Source: Planctomycetota bacterium (GTDB taxonomy: Bacteria > Planctomycetota > B15-G4). From it: DNA of 45,622 nt. The stretch lies in assembly GCA_029259725.1 (NCBI GenBank), contig JAJDER010000164.1, positions 1-45,622 of the forward strand, given 5' to 3'. The notes beneath the pieces were generated by a model. It ran no database searches. It saw only the letters and a program-made list of their open reading frames with translations, and was not told where the DNA came from. Both the position numbers and the translations under genes were made by a program. Below are positions 38,399 through 45,622 of the stretch, piece after piece. How positions within the stretch are numbered: the stretch's first letter is position 1; each line of letters opens with the position of its first letter.

Positions 38399-39628
38399 AT
38401 GCACGTCCGGTACGCGGGACGAATCGTCTTGGCGCTGCTGATCGCGGGCCCGGTGCTGTCGGCCCAGATGACCTGGAGCGTGGATGCCGGCGGCGGCGGC
38501 GACTTCCTGGAGATCGCCGACGCCCTCGCGAGTCCGCTGGTCGCCGACGGCGACACGCTGCACGTCTCCACCGGCACCTACGCCGGCTTCACGTTGGACC
38601 GCGACCTGACGATCGTCGGTGACGACGTGAAGCCGCAAGTCACGGGCCCGGTGACGGTGCAGACGCCCGCAGGCGCCACCCTGTCGCGGCTGCGCGTCCC
38701 GAGCCTGCACCTGCTCGGTTGCCAGGGCGTCGTCCTGCTGCACCGGATGCGCGTGGCCGGCGTGGCCGGAGGCGCGAGCCCGACCTTCCTCATCGAGAAC
38801 TGCCAGACGGTGCTGTCGGGCGGCGGTCTCCATCAGGGCAAGCCGGGGGACGGCACCGGCGCGTCACCCGGGCTGATCATCCGTGCGTCGGACGTCTGGG
38901 CCTGGCAGGGCAACACGATCGGGGGGGCCGGCTTCGGTGCCGCGCTGCTGGCCGAGGACGGGGCGCCCGGGATCGTGGTGGAGTCGGGATCGACGGTGAG
39001 GCTCTCACACCTCGACGCTTCGGGCGGGGCCGGAGGCACGTCCACGTTCGCCGGGGGCACGGGGGGCGACGGGGCCCCCGCGCTGCGCATCGAGCCGGGT
39101 GCGACCTGCATCGTGGCCGGTCACGACGATTCGCCGTTGCTCCCGGGCGCGGGCGGTGGTGGCGCATTCCCGGGCCAGCCGGCGCCCTTCGCGATCGACG
39201 GCGGTGGCGACCTGACGCTGAGCGGCCTGGGCCCCACGCCCCTCGATCCCGCGCTCACGGTGACGGTGCCCGACCCGCTGATCTCGTTCCTGCGCATGCT
39301 CCCGCTGGCCGACCCCGAGCCGGCTCCCGACGAGAAGCTCCAGGTCTACGGTCCGCCGGGCCAGTTCCTGTGGCTGCTCGGATCGCTCGTGCCCGCGCAC
39401 TTCACCCTGCCGGGACTCGTCGACGGCCCGCTGTACCTCGACCCGACGACGGCCTTCCTGTTCATTCCGGTGACGGCGCTCACGCTCGAGAATCCGGTCA
39501 CCCTCGAGTTCGAGGTCCCCGAGAACCCGTCCCTGACCGGGGTCGTGGCGCACTTCCAGGCTTTCGCCGACCGCGAGGCCAACGCCCCCTGGCAGGCCAC
39601 CAACCCCGTCCACATCGTCGTGAACTGA
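38399..39628 (+). CDS. Secreted parallel beta-helix-like protein
   Basis: A 409-residue exported protein with signal peptide MHVRYAGRIVLALLIAGPVLSA. It begins as a pectin-lyase/DUF1565-like beta helix: WSVDAGGGGDFLEIADALAS, HVSTGTYAGFTL, LTIVGDDVKPQVTGPVTV. A Gly/Ala-rich middle (about 150-260) follows. The C-terminal part (about 300-409) has GQFLWLLGS, GPLYLDPTTAFLF and ENPSLTGVVAHFQAFAD, similar in pattern to the C-terminal modules of the proteins at 23776 and 34447. No catalytic residues are evident; probably a surface protein. Confidence 0.75.
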   Translation: MHVRYAGRIVLALLIAGPVLSAQMTWSVDAGGGGDFLEIADALASPLVADGDTLHVSTGTYAGFTLDRDLTIVGDDVKPQVTGPVTVQTPAGATLSRLRVPSLHLLGCQGVVLLHRMRVAGVAGGASPTFLIENCQTVLSGGGLHQGKPGDGTGASPGLIIRASDVWAWQGNTIGGAGFGAALLAEDGAPGIVVESGSTVRLSHLDASGGAGGTSTFAGGTGGDGAPALRIEPGATCIVAGHDDSPLLPGAGGGGAFPGQPAPFAIDGGGDLTLSGLGPTPLDPALTVTVPDPLISFLRMLPLADPEPAPDEKLQVYGPPGQFLWLLGSLVPAHFTLPGLVDGPLYLDPTTAFLFIPVTALTLENPVTLEFEVPENPSLTGVVAHFQAFADREANAPWQATNPVHIVVN

Positions 39629-39977
39629 GCCGCAAGTCCCGCGACCGCGCGAACCCCGCCGCGCCGACCCGCGCGACCGCGGCCCCACGCAAGCCCTTCC
39701 CCGCGGCTCCACCTGCGGTCCGTGTCACGGCCGTGTGGGAGTCACGCCCGAGGTTCCGTTCGTTCGCAACGCGAACGCCCTGATCCGCCGTGCACTTCCG
39801 ACGCGGCGTCCGCGCAGCCACCCGCCCCGGGTGAGGGGTGACACACCCTCGGCGGCAGACCCTATGCAGGGACAGGCCCCTGGCCTGTCCCGAATCCGGT
39901 CCGAGCCGAGGGTGTGTCACCCCTCACCCGGAAGCCCGCGCCTGCACCAAACGCCAGCACCTCGACCACGCGCAGGA
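39629..39977. other. Non-coding intergenic region between convergent genes
   Basis: A 349-base stretch without a plausible gene lies between the beta-helix protein and the radical SAM protein (convergent). It holds a large nested inverted repeat (39827-39931) and a smaller one (39762-39767 with 39771-39776). I see no tRNA or other RNA structure. Confidence 0.7.
39827..39931. repeat. Nested perfect inverted repeat (105 bp), REP/MITE-like
   Basis: Outer arms 39827-39853 and 39905-39931 are perfect 27-base inverted repeats. Within the 51-base spacer lies a second perfect stem, 39869-39878 with 39882-39891 (10 bp, 3-base loop). The whole element could form a cruciform or a long hairpin RNA. Placed between convergent genes it may end transcription from both sides, or it may be a copy of an interspersed palindromic repeat. 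Whether it recurs elsewhere in the genome cannot be seen here. Confidence 0.85.
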
Positions 39978-41636
39978 TCAGCTCGTGAGCTGCCCCTTGG
40001 TCCACTGGTCGATGTCCTTGCGCTCCTGCATGACCTCGGCATCCTTGGCGGCGCTGTGATCGATCTTCGGCCTGCCGCCGAAGAAGTTCCACAGGTTCCA
40101 CCAGCGGCGCGGCCGGTCGATCAGGCCCAGGGCGCGGCCCTGGTTGTAGGCCCAGAGCCGGTTGTAGATCGGCTTCCAGTCGATCAGGTCGAGCAGGCCC
40201 TGCGGCGTCTTGCTGCCGATCCAGACCATGGTCTTGCTGATCAGCAGGCGCTTGAGCCACTTGGGCATGATGAAGTTCATGCAGCCGAACGCGATCATCA
40301 CATGGTTCACGTAGCTGTGATCCTTGTGCTCGAACGGCTGGAAGCTCTTGGCGTTGTAGAGGCCCGGGTCGCTGGTGATCTCGCCCGCCTCGATGGCGCG
40401 CTTGTAGAGCGGTGAGCCCGGATAGAACACGAAGGTGAACACCGCGAGGCTGAACCAGGGCGGCATGGCCTCGATCAGGCGCACGGACTCGAGCGTGTCG
40501 GCATCGGTCTCGTAGGGGCTGTCCACGATGAAGTCGCAGGTCACGACCATCCGGCGCCCGTAGTACTTGTCGATCATCCAGGACTTCTCGAGGAACAGCT
40601 TGTTCGGGAAGTCGCGGTCGTAGACGCGCTTGTTGAACTCTTCGCTGCCCGTCTGCACACCGACCGCCACGACGCGGAAGCCGATCTCGTACATGATGTC
40701 GAGCTTCTGCTTGTTGAGCGACGCGGGGGTGGCGGTCGAGCCCCACCAGGCGTCGAAGAGCAGGTCCGGGATCTTCTCGCGGGCGTACTCGGCGAACTCC
40801 TCGAGCTGGCGCACGGGGCGCAGGAAGAAGTCGTCGTCGCTGAAGAAGAACGAGCGGAAGAACGGGAAGCGGTCCTTCATGTGCCGCAACTCGTCGACGA
40901 CGTCGATCAGGCTGCGGAAGCGCACCGACTTCTCGCCGGCGAAGATCTGCTTGTAGGTCGCGTTGTAGCAGAAGCTGCAGCGGAAGGCGCAGCCGCGCGA
41001 GGAGAGCACGGGGTAGGTCGAGAAGCCGAGCGGCGCGTTGTTGTGGTACTTCTCGAGCAACTCGACATCCATGGGCTTGATCTGCCCCTGGTCGAGGATG
41101 GAGTGGCTCTCGATCTCGTAGTCCGGCCAGGGCATCTGGTCGAGTTCGACCAGCAGCGAGCGCATCGGGTTGCTCTTGACGTTGCCCTCGTCGTCGCGGA
41201 CCCAGATGTTCTCGACGTTCGAGTAGTCCTCGCCGTTCGCGAACTTCTCGACGAACTCGGGCAGCGCCAGGTCACCCTCGCCCTGCAGCACGATCTTGAC
41301 GTGCTTGATGGCCTCTTCGGGCGCGATCGTGCAGTGCACGCCGCCCCAGGCCTGGGTCACGCCGGGATGATCCCGATCGATGCGCTCGGTGACCTTGACC
41401 GCGCGCAGGAAGTTGTCGGACAGGAAGCTGTAGAGCATCAGGTCCGGCGCGTGGTGATCGACGAGGTCCGAGAACTGCTTGAGGACGGACTCGTCGTAGT
41501 AGCTCTCGCCGTCCAGCGTCAGGCACACGAAGTGCACGTCGTGACCCATCTGGCGCAGCTTGGCCGAGAGCAGCCGCGCGCCGTCCGCGAAGATGGTGTT
41601 GTTCAGCGAGACAAAGAGGATCTTCAGGGTGCGCAA
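39978..41636 (-). CDS. B12-binding-domain radical SAM protein (BchE/class B type)
   Basis: A 552-residue radical SAM enzyme. Residues 1-130 form a Rossmann-like cobalamin-binding domain (LKILFVSLNNTIF, PDLMLYSFLSDN), lacking the D-x-H-x-x-G His ligand. The radical SAM core has SSRGCAFRCSFCYN (C-x3-C-x2-C cluster site) and continues with DDDFFL, VAVGVQTGSEEFNKR and VTCDFIVDSPYETD. The C-terminal 110 residues are Trp/Arg-rich and basic. Start: TTG 41636; no in-frame ATG lies nearby and upstream codons read into the aroDE gene. TAGGAT at 41711-41716 (minus) may be its -10. Substrate unknown; relatives methylate or cyclise lipids, tetrapyrroles or peptides. Confidence 0.85.
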   Translation of the reverse strand: MRTLKILFVSLNNTIFADGARLLSAKLRQMGHDVHFVCLTLDGESYYDESVLKQFSDLVDHHAPDLMLYSFLSDNFLRAVKVTERIDRDHPGVTQAWGGVHCTIAPEEAIKHVKIVLQGEGDLALPEFVEKFANGEDYSNVENIWVRDDEGNVKSNPMRSLLVELDQMPWPDYEIESHSILDQGQIKPMDVELLEKYHNNAPLGFSTYPVLSSRGCAFRCSFCYNATYKQIFAGEKSVRFRSLIDVVDELRHMKDRFPFFRSFFFSDDDFFLRPVRQLEEFAEYAREKIPDLLFDAWWGSTATPASLNKQKLDIMYEIGFRVVAVGVQTGSEEFNKRVYDRDFPNKLFLEKSWMIDKYYGRRMVVTCDFIVDSPYETDADTLESVRLIEAMPPWFSLAVFTFVFYPGSPLYKRAIEAGEITSDPGLYNAKSFQPFEHKDHSYVNHVMIAFGCMNFIMPKWLKRLLISKTMVWIGSKTPQGLLDLIDWKPIYNRLWAYNQGRALGLIDRPRRWWNLWNFFGGRPKIDHSAAKDAEVMQERKDIDQWTKGQLTS

Positions 41637-41710
41637 CGTGCGGTGTCCCGTGGTGGCGGCATGCGTGGGGGTGGGAGAGACGAGCCGGGGACTGCAGGAG
41701 AGGATCCACC

Positions 41711-41716
41711 ATCCTA
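41711..41716 (-). promoter_or_regulatory. TAGGAT -10-like hexamer for the radical SAM gene
   Basis: Minus-strand TAGGAT lies 74 bases before TTG 41636, in the space after the aroDE stop, so the radical SAM gene may have its own promoter as well as read-through. Confidence 0.35.
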
Positions 41717-41739
41717 TCCCATTCGCTCGATCCGATGGG

Positions 41740-43227
41740 TCATCCGGTGCAGGCCTGCGCGGCCCGCTTCCACACATCGTCCGGCACACCGCCCGCAGTG
41801 AAGATCGCTGCCTGCCGCTTCGCTTGCATCCGGAAGAAATCCTCCCCTGTCGTCAGGTTTGCGCCGGCGGCAGCGGCGGCCGCACGGAAGGGCGACTCGG
41901 GGTTCCCGTAGGCGAGGTCGACGGCGAAGCCCTCAGGGCGGAACCAGTCCGGGGACAGCACGATCTCGGCCGGCGGCGCGTCGGCCATGCCGATCGGGGT
42001 GGCGTTGATGACCAGGTCCGCCGGGTAGTGGCCGGGATCCGGGACGGCCAGGGCCGGCAGCGTCCCGGACAGGGCCTCGGCCAGGGAGCGGGCATTGCTC
42101 AGGCGGCGGGACCAGACGGCCAGCTCCACGTCCTGCTCGAGCAGCGCCACGGCGACCGCCCGGGCCGCGCCCCCGGCCCCGAGCAGCAGCACCTTGGGCG
42201 TCCGATCGGGATGGGCGCGCCGCCAGCGACGGAGCAGGCGCGGCATGAGTTCGCAGGCCGCCTTCCAGTCGGTGTTGCGCGCCTGCCAGCCGGCCGGCGT
42301 CCGCACCAGGGTGTTGGCCGCGCCCACCGCCTCGGCGCCGGGCAGGACGGTCACGGCGAGGTCGAGCGCCTCCTGCTTGAGCGGGTAGGTCACGGCGAAC
42401 CCGTCCAGGCGCAGGTCCTCGGCGTGGTCGATCACGTCGGTCACGCGGTTCACCTCGAGCGCGACGAAGCGCGCGTCGGTGCCGGCACCGCGGAAGACGG
42501 TGTTGTGGTACGCGGGCGACATGCTGTGGGCGACGGGGTTGCCGATCACGGCGAAGAAGCGCGTCGTCGGCGCGACCACACCGATGTGGAAGACCCCGTG
42601 CAGTCGCTCCACCGTGGGCTGATCCAGGTGCCCGCGGCGGTCGCCGTCGAGGGCTCCGAAGCCGAGCGCCGCGCCGCGCCCGGCGGCCATGACCCGGCCC
42701 GCCTCGGCCAGCGGTCCGGTGGGGACCAGGCTGAAACGCCCGCCGGTCTCCTCCGTCATCTCTTCCTGGAGCTGCAGCAGCACGCTCAGCTGGGCCGGGT
42801 TCTTGGCGCCCACGGCCAGCTTGGCGAACTTGGTGTCGTGACCGGCCACGCGGCGCGCCAGCGCATCGAGGCGTGGGAGGAACCGGGACACGTGGCACGA
42901 GGCCATGCGGCTGCCGGGCACCGAGGCCGGAAAGCCGGCCAGCTCGCTGTCCTCGATGTCGAGGAGTTCGGCGCCGGCTTCCCCGGCGGCCGCCAGCAGG
43001 GCGTGCCGGGTGGCGGTGTCCTCGAGGCCCGGCGCGCTGCGGCAGGTGGCCAGCACCGGCACGCTCCGCGGCAGCGCGAGCAGCTCGGTGACCACGGCGG
43101 GCGTGGGTTCATCCAGGGCGTCGAGCCGCAGCTCGACATAGTCGACCCCTTGGGGCGGCTGTTGCAGGACGGGCGCGGCCTCGGCCGGGCGGCGGGGGAG
43201 CAGGGTTCCGACGAGCAGGTGCGGCAT
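41740..43227 (-). CDS. aroDE: Bifunctional 3-dehydroquinate dehydratase/shikimate dehydrogenase
   Basis: A 495-residue fusion catalysing two consecutive steps of the shikimate pathway. N-terminal type I dehydratase (1-215): VELRLDALDE (Glu32), CHVSR (His112) and the Schiff-base Lys136 in DTKFAKLAV. C-terminal dehydrogenase (222-495): GNPVAHSMSPAYHN (shikimate Ser/Ser), FAVTYPLK with Lys284, ARNTDWKA (Asp320), GAGGAARA for NADP and VINATPIGM. The same fusion is known from Chlamydiae, plants and planctomycetes. Val-Thr-Tyr-Pro-Leu-Lys replaces the usual V-T-x-P-h-K with His. Starts 3 bases after the DUF2520 gene's stop, in one operon with it and spoVG. Confidence 0.93.
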   Translation of the reverse strand: MPHLLVGTLLPRRPAEAAPVLQQPPQGVDYVELRLDALDEPTPAVVTELLALPRSVPVLATCRSAPGLEDTATRHALLAAAGEAGAELLDIEDSELAGFPASVPGSRMASCHVSRFLPRLDALARRVAGHDTKFAKLAVGAKNPAQLSVLLQLQEEMTEETGGRFSLVPTGPLAEAGRVMAAGRGAALGFGALDGDRRGHLDQPTVERLHGVFHIGVVAPTTRFFAVIGNPVAHSMSPAYHNTVFRGAGTDARFVALEVNRVTDVIDHAEDLRLDGFAVTYPLKQEALDLAVTVLPGAEAVGAANTLVRTPAGWQARNTDWKAACELMPRLLRRWRRAHPDRTPKVLLLGAGGAARAVAVALLEQDVELAVWSRRLSNARSLAEALSGTLPALAVPDPGHYPADLVINATPIGMADAPPAEIVLSPDWFRPEGFAVDLAYGNPESPFRAAAAAAGANLTTGEDFFRMQAKRQAAIFTAGGVPDDVWKRAAQACTG

Positions 43228-43230
43228 GGG

Positions 43231-44130
43231 TCAGCGGGGCGGTTCGGTGAGCGCGCGCACGAGCTCGGCCGCCGTGTCCTCGTCGAGATCGCGATGCTTG
43301 CGGGCCAGCCGCACGGCGCGGCGGGCCAGGGCACGATACGCGGCGCCGACGTCTGCGGCGGCCCCTTCCACGGCTTGAAGGTGCCGATTCACGGCCTCGA
43401 TGTCGCCACGCACGATCGGACCGGTCAGGGCTCCTCCGGGCGGGAGCCGCTCGAGATTGCGGACGGTCGAGTCCAACAGGGGCACCAGGGCGGCCCTCGC
43501 GCCGTCCCGATCGAGGCCCGCCGACTCCATCAGGTCCAGCGCCTGATCCACCAGGGCGACCAGGTGGTTGCAGGCATGCGTGGCGGCTCCGTGCCACGCC
43601 GGGCGGCTTCCGGGGGTCAGCTCGAAGGGCAGCAGGCCGAGGGCACCGGACACATCGCGGGCCACGGCCAGGGCCGGTGCCTCGCCCTCCAGGGCGGCGA
43701 CGGTTCCAGCCAGGGAGTCGGCGTCGCGGTCGGCGTCGACGAAGCTCTTCAGCGGGTGCAGACCGCCCACCGCCAGGCCGGCGGAGGACAAGGGCTCCAG
43801 GGCGGCCACCTCGACCGCGCCGGAGAGGTGCAGCGCCACGGTGTCGATCGGCCAGTCACGCTGGGCCAGCCGGGCCGCGCAGGCGTGGATGTGCCGATCC
43901 GGCACCGACACCAGCAGCAGCAGCGGCCCGTCATCGGGGGCGCGCCCCGGGTCGCACATCTCCGCGAACGGCACCGGCTCCCCGGCGCCCAGGAAACCGA
44001 CCCGCTCCAGCGCCCGATCGGCGCTCCGGCAGGCGATCTCGGCCAGCGGCCAGCCGGCCCGCGAGAGTCCCCGCGCGAGCGCGGTGCCCACGGCGCCCGC
44101 CCCGGCCACCGAGAGCCTGCGCGGCGTCAT
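43231..44130 (-). CDS. Rossmann-like DUF2520 domain protein (NADP-dependent dehydrogenase-like)
   Basis: A 299-residue protein with an N-terminal Rossmann fold, GAGAVGTALARGL, VSVPDRHIHACAARL and LHLSGAVEVAALEPLSSAG, and a C-terminal helical DUF2520 domain with GLHPLKSFVD, AWHGAATHACNHLVALVD and GPIVRGDIEAVNRHL. It resembles ketopantoate-reductase-like or pyrroline-carboxylate-reductase-like enzymes; in some genomes such genes lie near pantothenate genes. Here it is in an operon between spoVG (1 base away) and aroDE. Substrate unknown. Confidence 0.85.
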   Translation of the reverse strand: MTPRRLSVAGAGAVGTALARGLSRAGWPLAEIACRSADRALERVGFLGAGEPVPFAEMCDPGRAPDDGPLLLLVSVPDRHIHACAARLAQRDWPIDTVALHLSGAVEVAALEPLSSAGLAVGGLHPLKSFVDADRDADSLAGTVAALEGEAPALAVARDVSGALGLLPFELTPGSRPAWHGAATHACNHLVALVDQALDLMESAGLDRDGARAALVPLLDSTVRNLERLPPGGALTGPIVRGDIEAVNRHLQAVEGAAADVGAAYRALARRAVRLARKHRDLDEDTAAELVRALTEPPR

Positions 44131-44131
44131 G

Positions 44132-44656
44132 TCAACCGGCCTGCAACTCGCTCATGCCGTCCTGGCCGCGCTGCTTCTGCGCCGTGGCCGCGCGTTCGCG
44201 CCGGCGTTCGAGCAGGACGGACGGGTCGGCGCCGAACTCGTCGTTGTCGTCACCTAGCGTGGGCGCCACGTAGTCGGGCTGCTGGCTGCGCTCGAGCTCG
44301 GCTTCGTACGCCACGAGGATCTGTTTCTCGATCGCGTCGCGGCAGGCCTGGTTGATCGGGTGGGCGACATCCACGTGCAGCCGCGGTCGGCCGCGCGCGT
44401 CCGTCGGCGCACGGTTCGGATCGAGCCGCTGGCCGCACTCGTTGCAGTGCGAGGCGCGCAGGTGGTTCTTGCTGCCGCAACGCGAGCACCGGTCCATGAC
44501 CTTGCGGCTCGGCATCGCGACGAACGGACCGCGCGGTCCGTCGATGATCTTCACGTCGCGGACCACGAAGGCCTGCTCGAAGGTCACCGTGCAGAACGCC
44601 AGGAGCCGCTCCTGCCGATGGTCGACCAATTTCACCCGGATCTCGGTGACGTCCAC
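44132..44656 (-). CDS. spoVG: SpoVG-family RNA-binding protein with C4 zinc ribbon
   Basis: A 174-residue SpoVG homologue. The SpoVG core is VTEIRVKLV, ERLLAFCTVTFEQAFVVRDV, IIDGPRGPFVAMPSRK and the continuation LHVDVAHPINQACRDAIEKQI. Between the two core halves sits a C4 ribbon, RCSRCGSKNHLRASHCNECG (Cys57, 60, 71, 74), absent from Bacillus SpoVG (97 residues). An acidic and then basic tail follows (about 125-174). SpoVG binds RNA/DNA and affects septation and virulence genes in other phyla. GTG 44656 is fixed by GGAGG 7 bases upstream; the frame continues upstream but not as SpoVG. It is next to ispE, as in other planctomycete genomes. Confidence 0.92.
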   Translation of the reverse strand: MDVTEIRVKLVDHRQERLLAFCTVTFEQAFVVRDVKIIDGPRGPFVAMPSRKVMDRCSRCGSKNHLRASHCNECGQRLDPNRAPTDARGRPRLHVDVAHPINQACRDAIEKQILVAYEAELERSQQPDYVAPTLGDDNDEFGADPSVLLERRRERAATAQKQRGQDGMSELQAG

Positions 44657-44663
44657 AGTTGCC

Positions 44664-44668
44664 CCTCC
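44664..44668 (-). promoter_or_regulatory. Ribosome binding site GGAGG of spoVG
   Basis: GGAGG on the minus strand, 7 bases before GTG 44656; it selects this GTG although the reading frame is open further upstream. Confidence 0.7.
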
Positions 44669-44723
44669 ACGCTGCACGGTGGACCCGCTGGGGGACGAAT
44701 ATTCCAACTGCAGAGGCCGATCG

Positions 44724-45596
44724 TTAGCGATTTCTCGATCGCGTCGGGAAGAAAGCCGGCGCGGGATCGCCTCGACGCAGCAGTCCGGGCGGCAGCCGGG
44801 GCTGCCCGGGCGCGGGAGCCGGGCCGGCGGCGCTGGGCTCACCGAAGCGGAAGAACGTGCTGCCGCTCCCCGAGAGATGCAGACCCTCGTCGAGCCAGCG
44901 TGACGTTGCGGGCGCCACGCGGCACGCGGCCGGCTCCAGGTCGTTGCGATACAGGAACTCGAGTGTGGCGACGTCCGCATCGGCGAGCGATGCGCGCAGG
45001 TGGGCGAGCAGACCCGGGTCGATCGGCGTGGCGGGCGGCGCGGCGAGAGCCATGTAGACGCGCGGCGTGGGCAGGCGCCAGGGCGGCAGGATCAACTCGA
45101 CCTGGAAGGCTCGTGGGCCCGTGAGCGGCTCGACGATCTCCCCGCGGCCGGTGCACAGGGCCGTGCCGCCGACCAGGAAGAAGGGCACGTCGCTGCCGAG
45201 TTGCGCCGCCAGTCCGGCCAGTTCCGCGGGCGACACCGGATCGCCCAGCAAGGTGTTCAATCCGGTCAGCACGGCACCGGCGTCGCTCGAGCCGCCGGCC
45301 AGCCCGCCGCCCGAGGGGATGCGCTTGACCAGCCGGATGTCGACGCCGTGGTCGGCGGCGGCGCCCGAGTGTTGCAGCAGCAGCAGCGCGGCGCGCACGG
45401 CGAGGTTGCGGTCATCGGTGGGGATCGTGGCCACGTCGTCCCCTGGGGGGTCCGCGGTCGCCGTGCCGTCCCGGCGCGGCCCGGGCAGCGGCGGGAGATG
45501 ATCGTCGAGCGTGAGCGTGACCGCCGCGGCGCGCCCCCCGCGGCGCGCGCCCAGCGTCAGCCTGACGTCGACGTGCAGCTGGAGCGCCTGCATCAC
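44724..45596 (-). CDS. ispE: 4-(cytidine 5'-diphospho)-2-C-methyl-D-erythritol kinase, 5-prime end disrupted or outside the window
   Basis: IspE phosphorylates the CDP-methylerythritol intermediate of the non-mevalonate isoprenoid pathway (GHMP kinase). Present are the ATP loop PSGGGLAGGSSDAGAVL, QLGSDVPFFLVGGTA and the third GHMP motif HLSGSGSTFF. The usual N-terminal A-K-I-N-L motif is not in the window. Reading upstream of GTG 45596 the frame gives D-G-F-P, then TAG (45606-45608), then V-V-F-V-M-Q-A, i.e. the family's DGxH-motif region with an in-frame stop. So the gene is either broken, affected by a sequencing error near the end, or starts late. Coordinates are given from the first start codon after the TAG. 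Confidence 0.8.
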   Translation of the reverse strand: MMQALQLHVDVRLTLGARRGGRAAAVTLTLDDHLPPLPGPRRDGTATADPPGDDVATIPTDDRNLAVRAALLLLQHSGAAADHGVDIRLVKRIPSGGGLAGGSSDAGAVLTGLNTLLGDPVSPAELAGLAAQLGSDVPFFLVGGTALCTGRGEIVEPLTGPRAFQVELILPPWRLPTPRVYMALAAPPATPIDPGLLAHLRASLADADVATLEFLYRNDLEPAACRVAPATSRWLDEGLHLSGSGSTFFRFGEPSAAGPAPAPGQPRLPPGLLRRGDPAPAFFPTRSRNR

Positions 45597-45622
45597 GAAG
45601 ACGACCTACGGGAAGCCGTCCG

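Noticed and set aside
41560..44355. Long open frame on the plus strand opposite aroDE, DUF2520 and spoVG
   Set aside because: Antisense to three recognised genes and with biased Gly/Arg/His composition; no recognisable motif.

Overview
The window is about 45.6 kb of very GC-rich, gene-dense bacterial chromosome. The gene content points to a planctomycete-like Gram-negative organism, possibly a deep-branching marine lineage. Indicators are a DUF1573 protein, FG-GAP and SBBP beta-propeller secreted proteins, a DUF1570 metallopeptidase, a fused AroD-AroE enzyme, an IspE-SpoVG gene pair and a SpoVG that carries a C4 zinc ribbon. This is inference from family content; no rRNA or tRNA gene is visible to confirm it. 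There are no phage, insertion-sequence or CRISPR signatures.

Layout from left to right. 1-2411: two overlapping GT4 glycosyltransferases, the tail of a polysaccharide locus. 2421-3524: a DUF1573 exported protein. 3529-6308: two paralogous seven-bladed FG-GAP propeller proteins on the minus strand. 6394-7017: an FHA-domain membrane protein. 7058-11311: a tightly overlapping operon of ABC ATPase, membrane permease, a membrane-anchored helical protein and a GT39-like glycosyltransferase. 11439-14751: membrane pyrophosphatase hppA, ribosome silencing factor rsfS and an inositol-monophosphatase/CysQ-like enzyme. 14810-21137: a YyaL/DUF255 protein without its cysteine motif, a large carboxypeptidase-regulatory-repeat protein, and acetyl-CoA synthetase acs.

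21154-28279: a small lipoprotein, an orphan pseudopilin, a WYP-rich lipoprotein, a CehA/McbA-type PHP hydrolase, and a 905-residue membrane protein fused to a spermidine-synthase-like domain and TPRs. 28509-31669: a LolD-type ATPase, an FtsX permease with a His/Asp-rich loop and a DUF3299 protein, resembling the zinc-responsive Zrg/PA4064-PA4066 module. 31672-34024: a DUF1570 peptidase and an SGNH hydrolase. 34014-34478: a mosaic of gene remnants (acyl-CoA synthetase start, galactose-oxidase-like pieces). 34447-39628: an SBBP propeller protein, a bPH2-like membrane protein, an LpxL/HtrB-type acyltransferase and a beta-helix protein. 39629-39977 is non-coding and holds a perfect nested inverted repeat. 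39978-45596 (minus): a B12/radical SAM protein, then the housekeeping set ispE, spoVG, DUF2520, aroDE.

Three themes stand out. First, several start sites have a TANNNT hexamer 6-8 bases upstream of the start codon, suggesting leaderless transcripts, and five gene junctions use the same 4-base GTGA overlap. Second, three unrelated secreted proteins end in what looks like one shared C-terminal beta module. Third, the region around 34 kb has been rearranged or is decaying. The strongest candidate for an under-described system is the FtsX/DUF3299 module with its metal-binding loop; the strongest non-coding signal is the 105-bp nested palindrome at 39827-39931.
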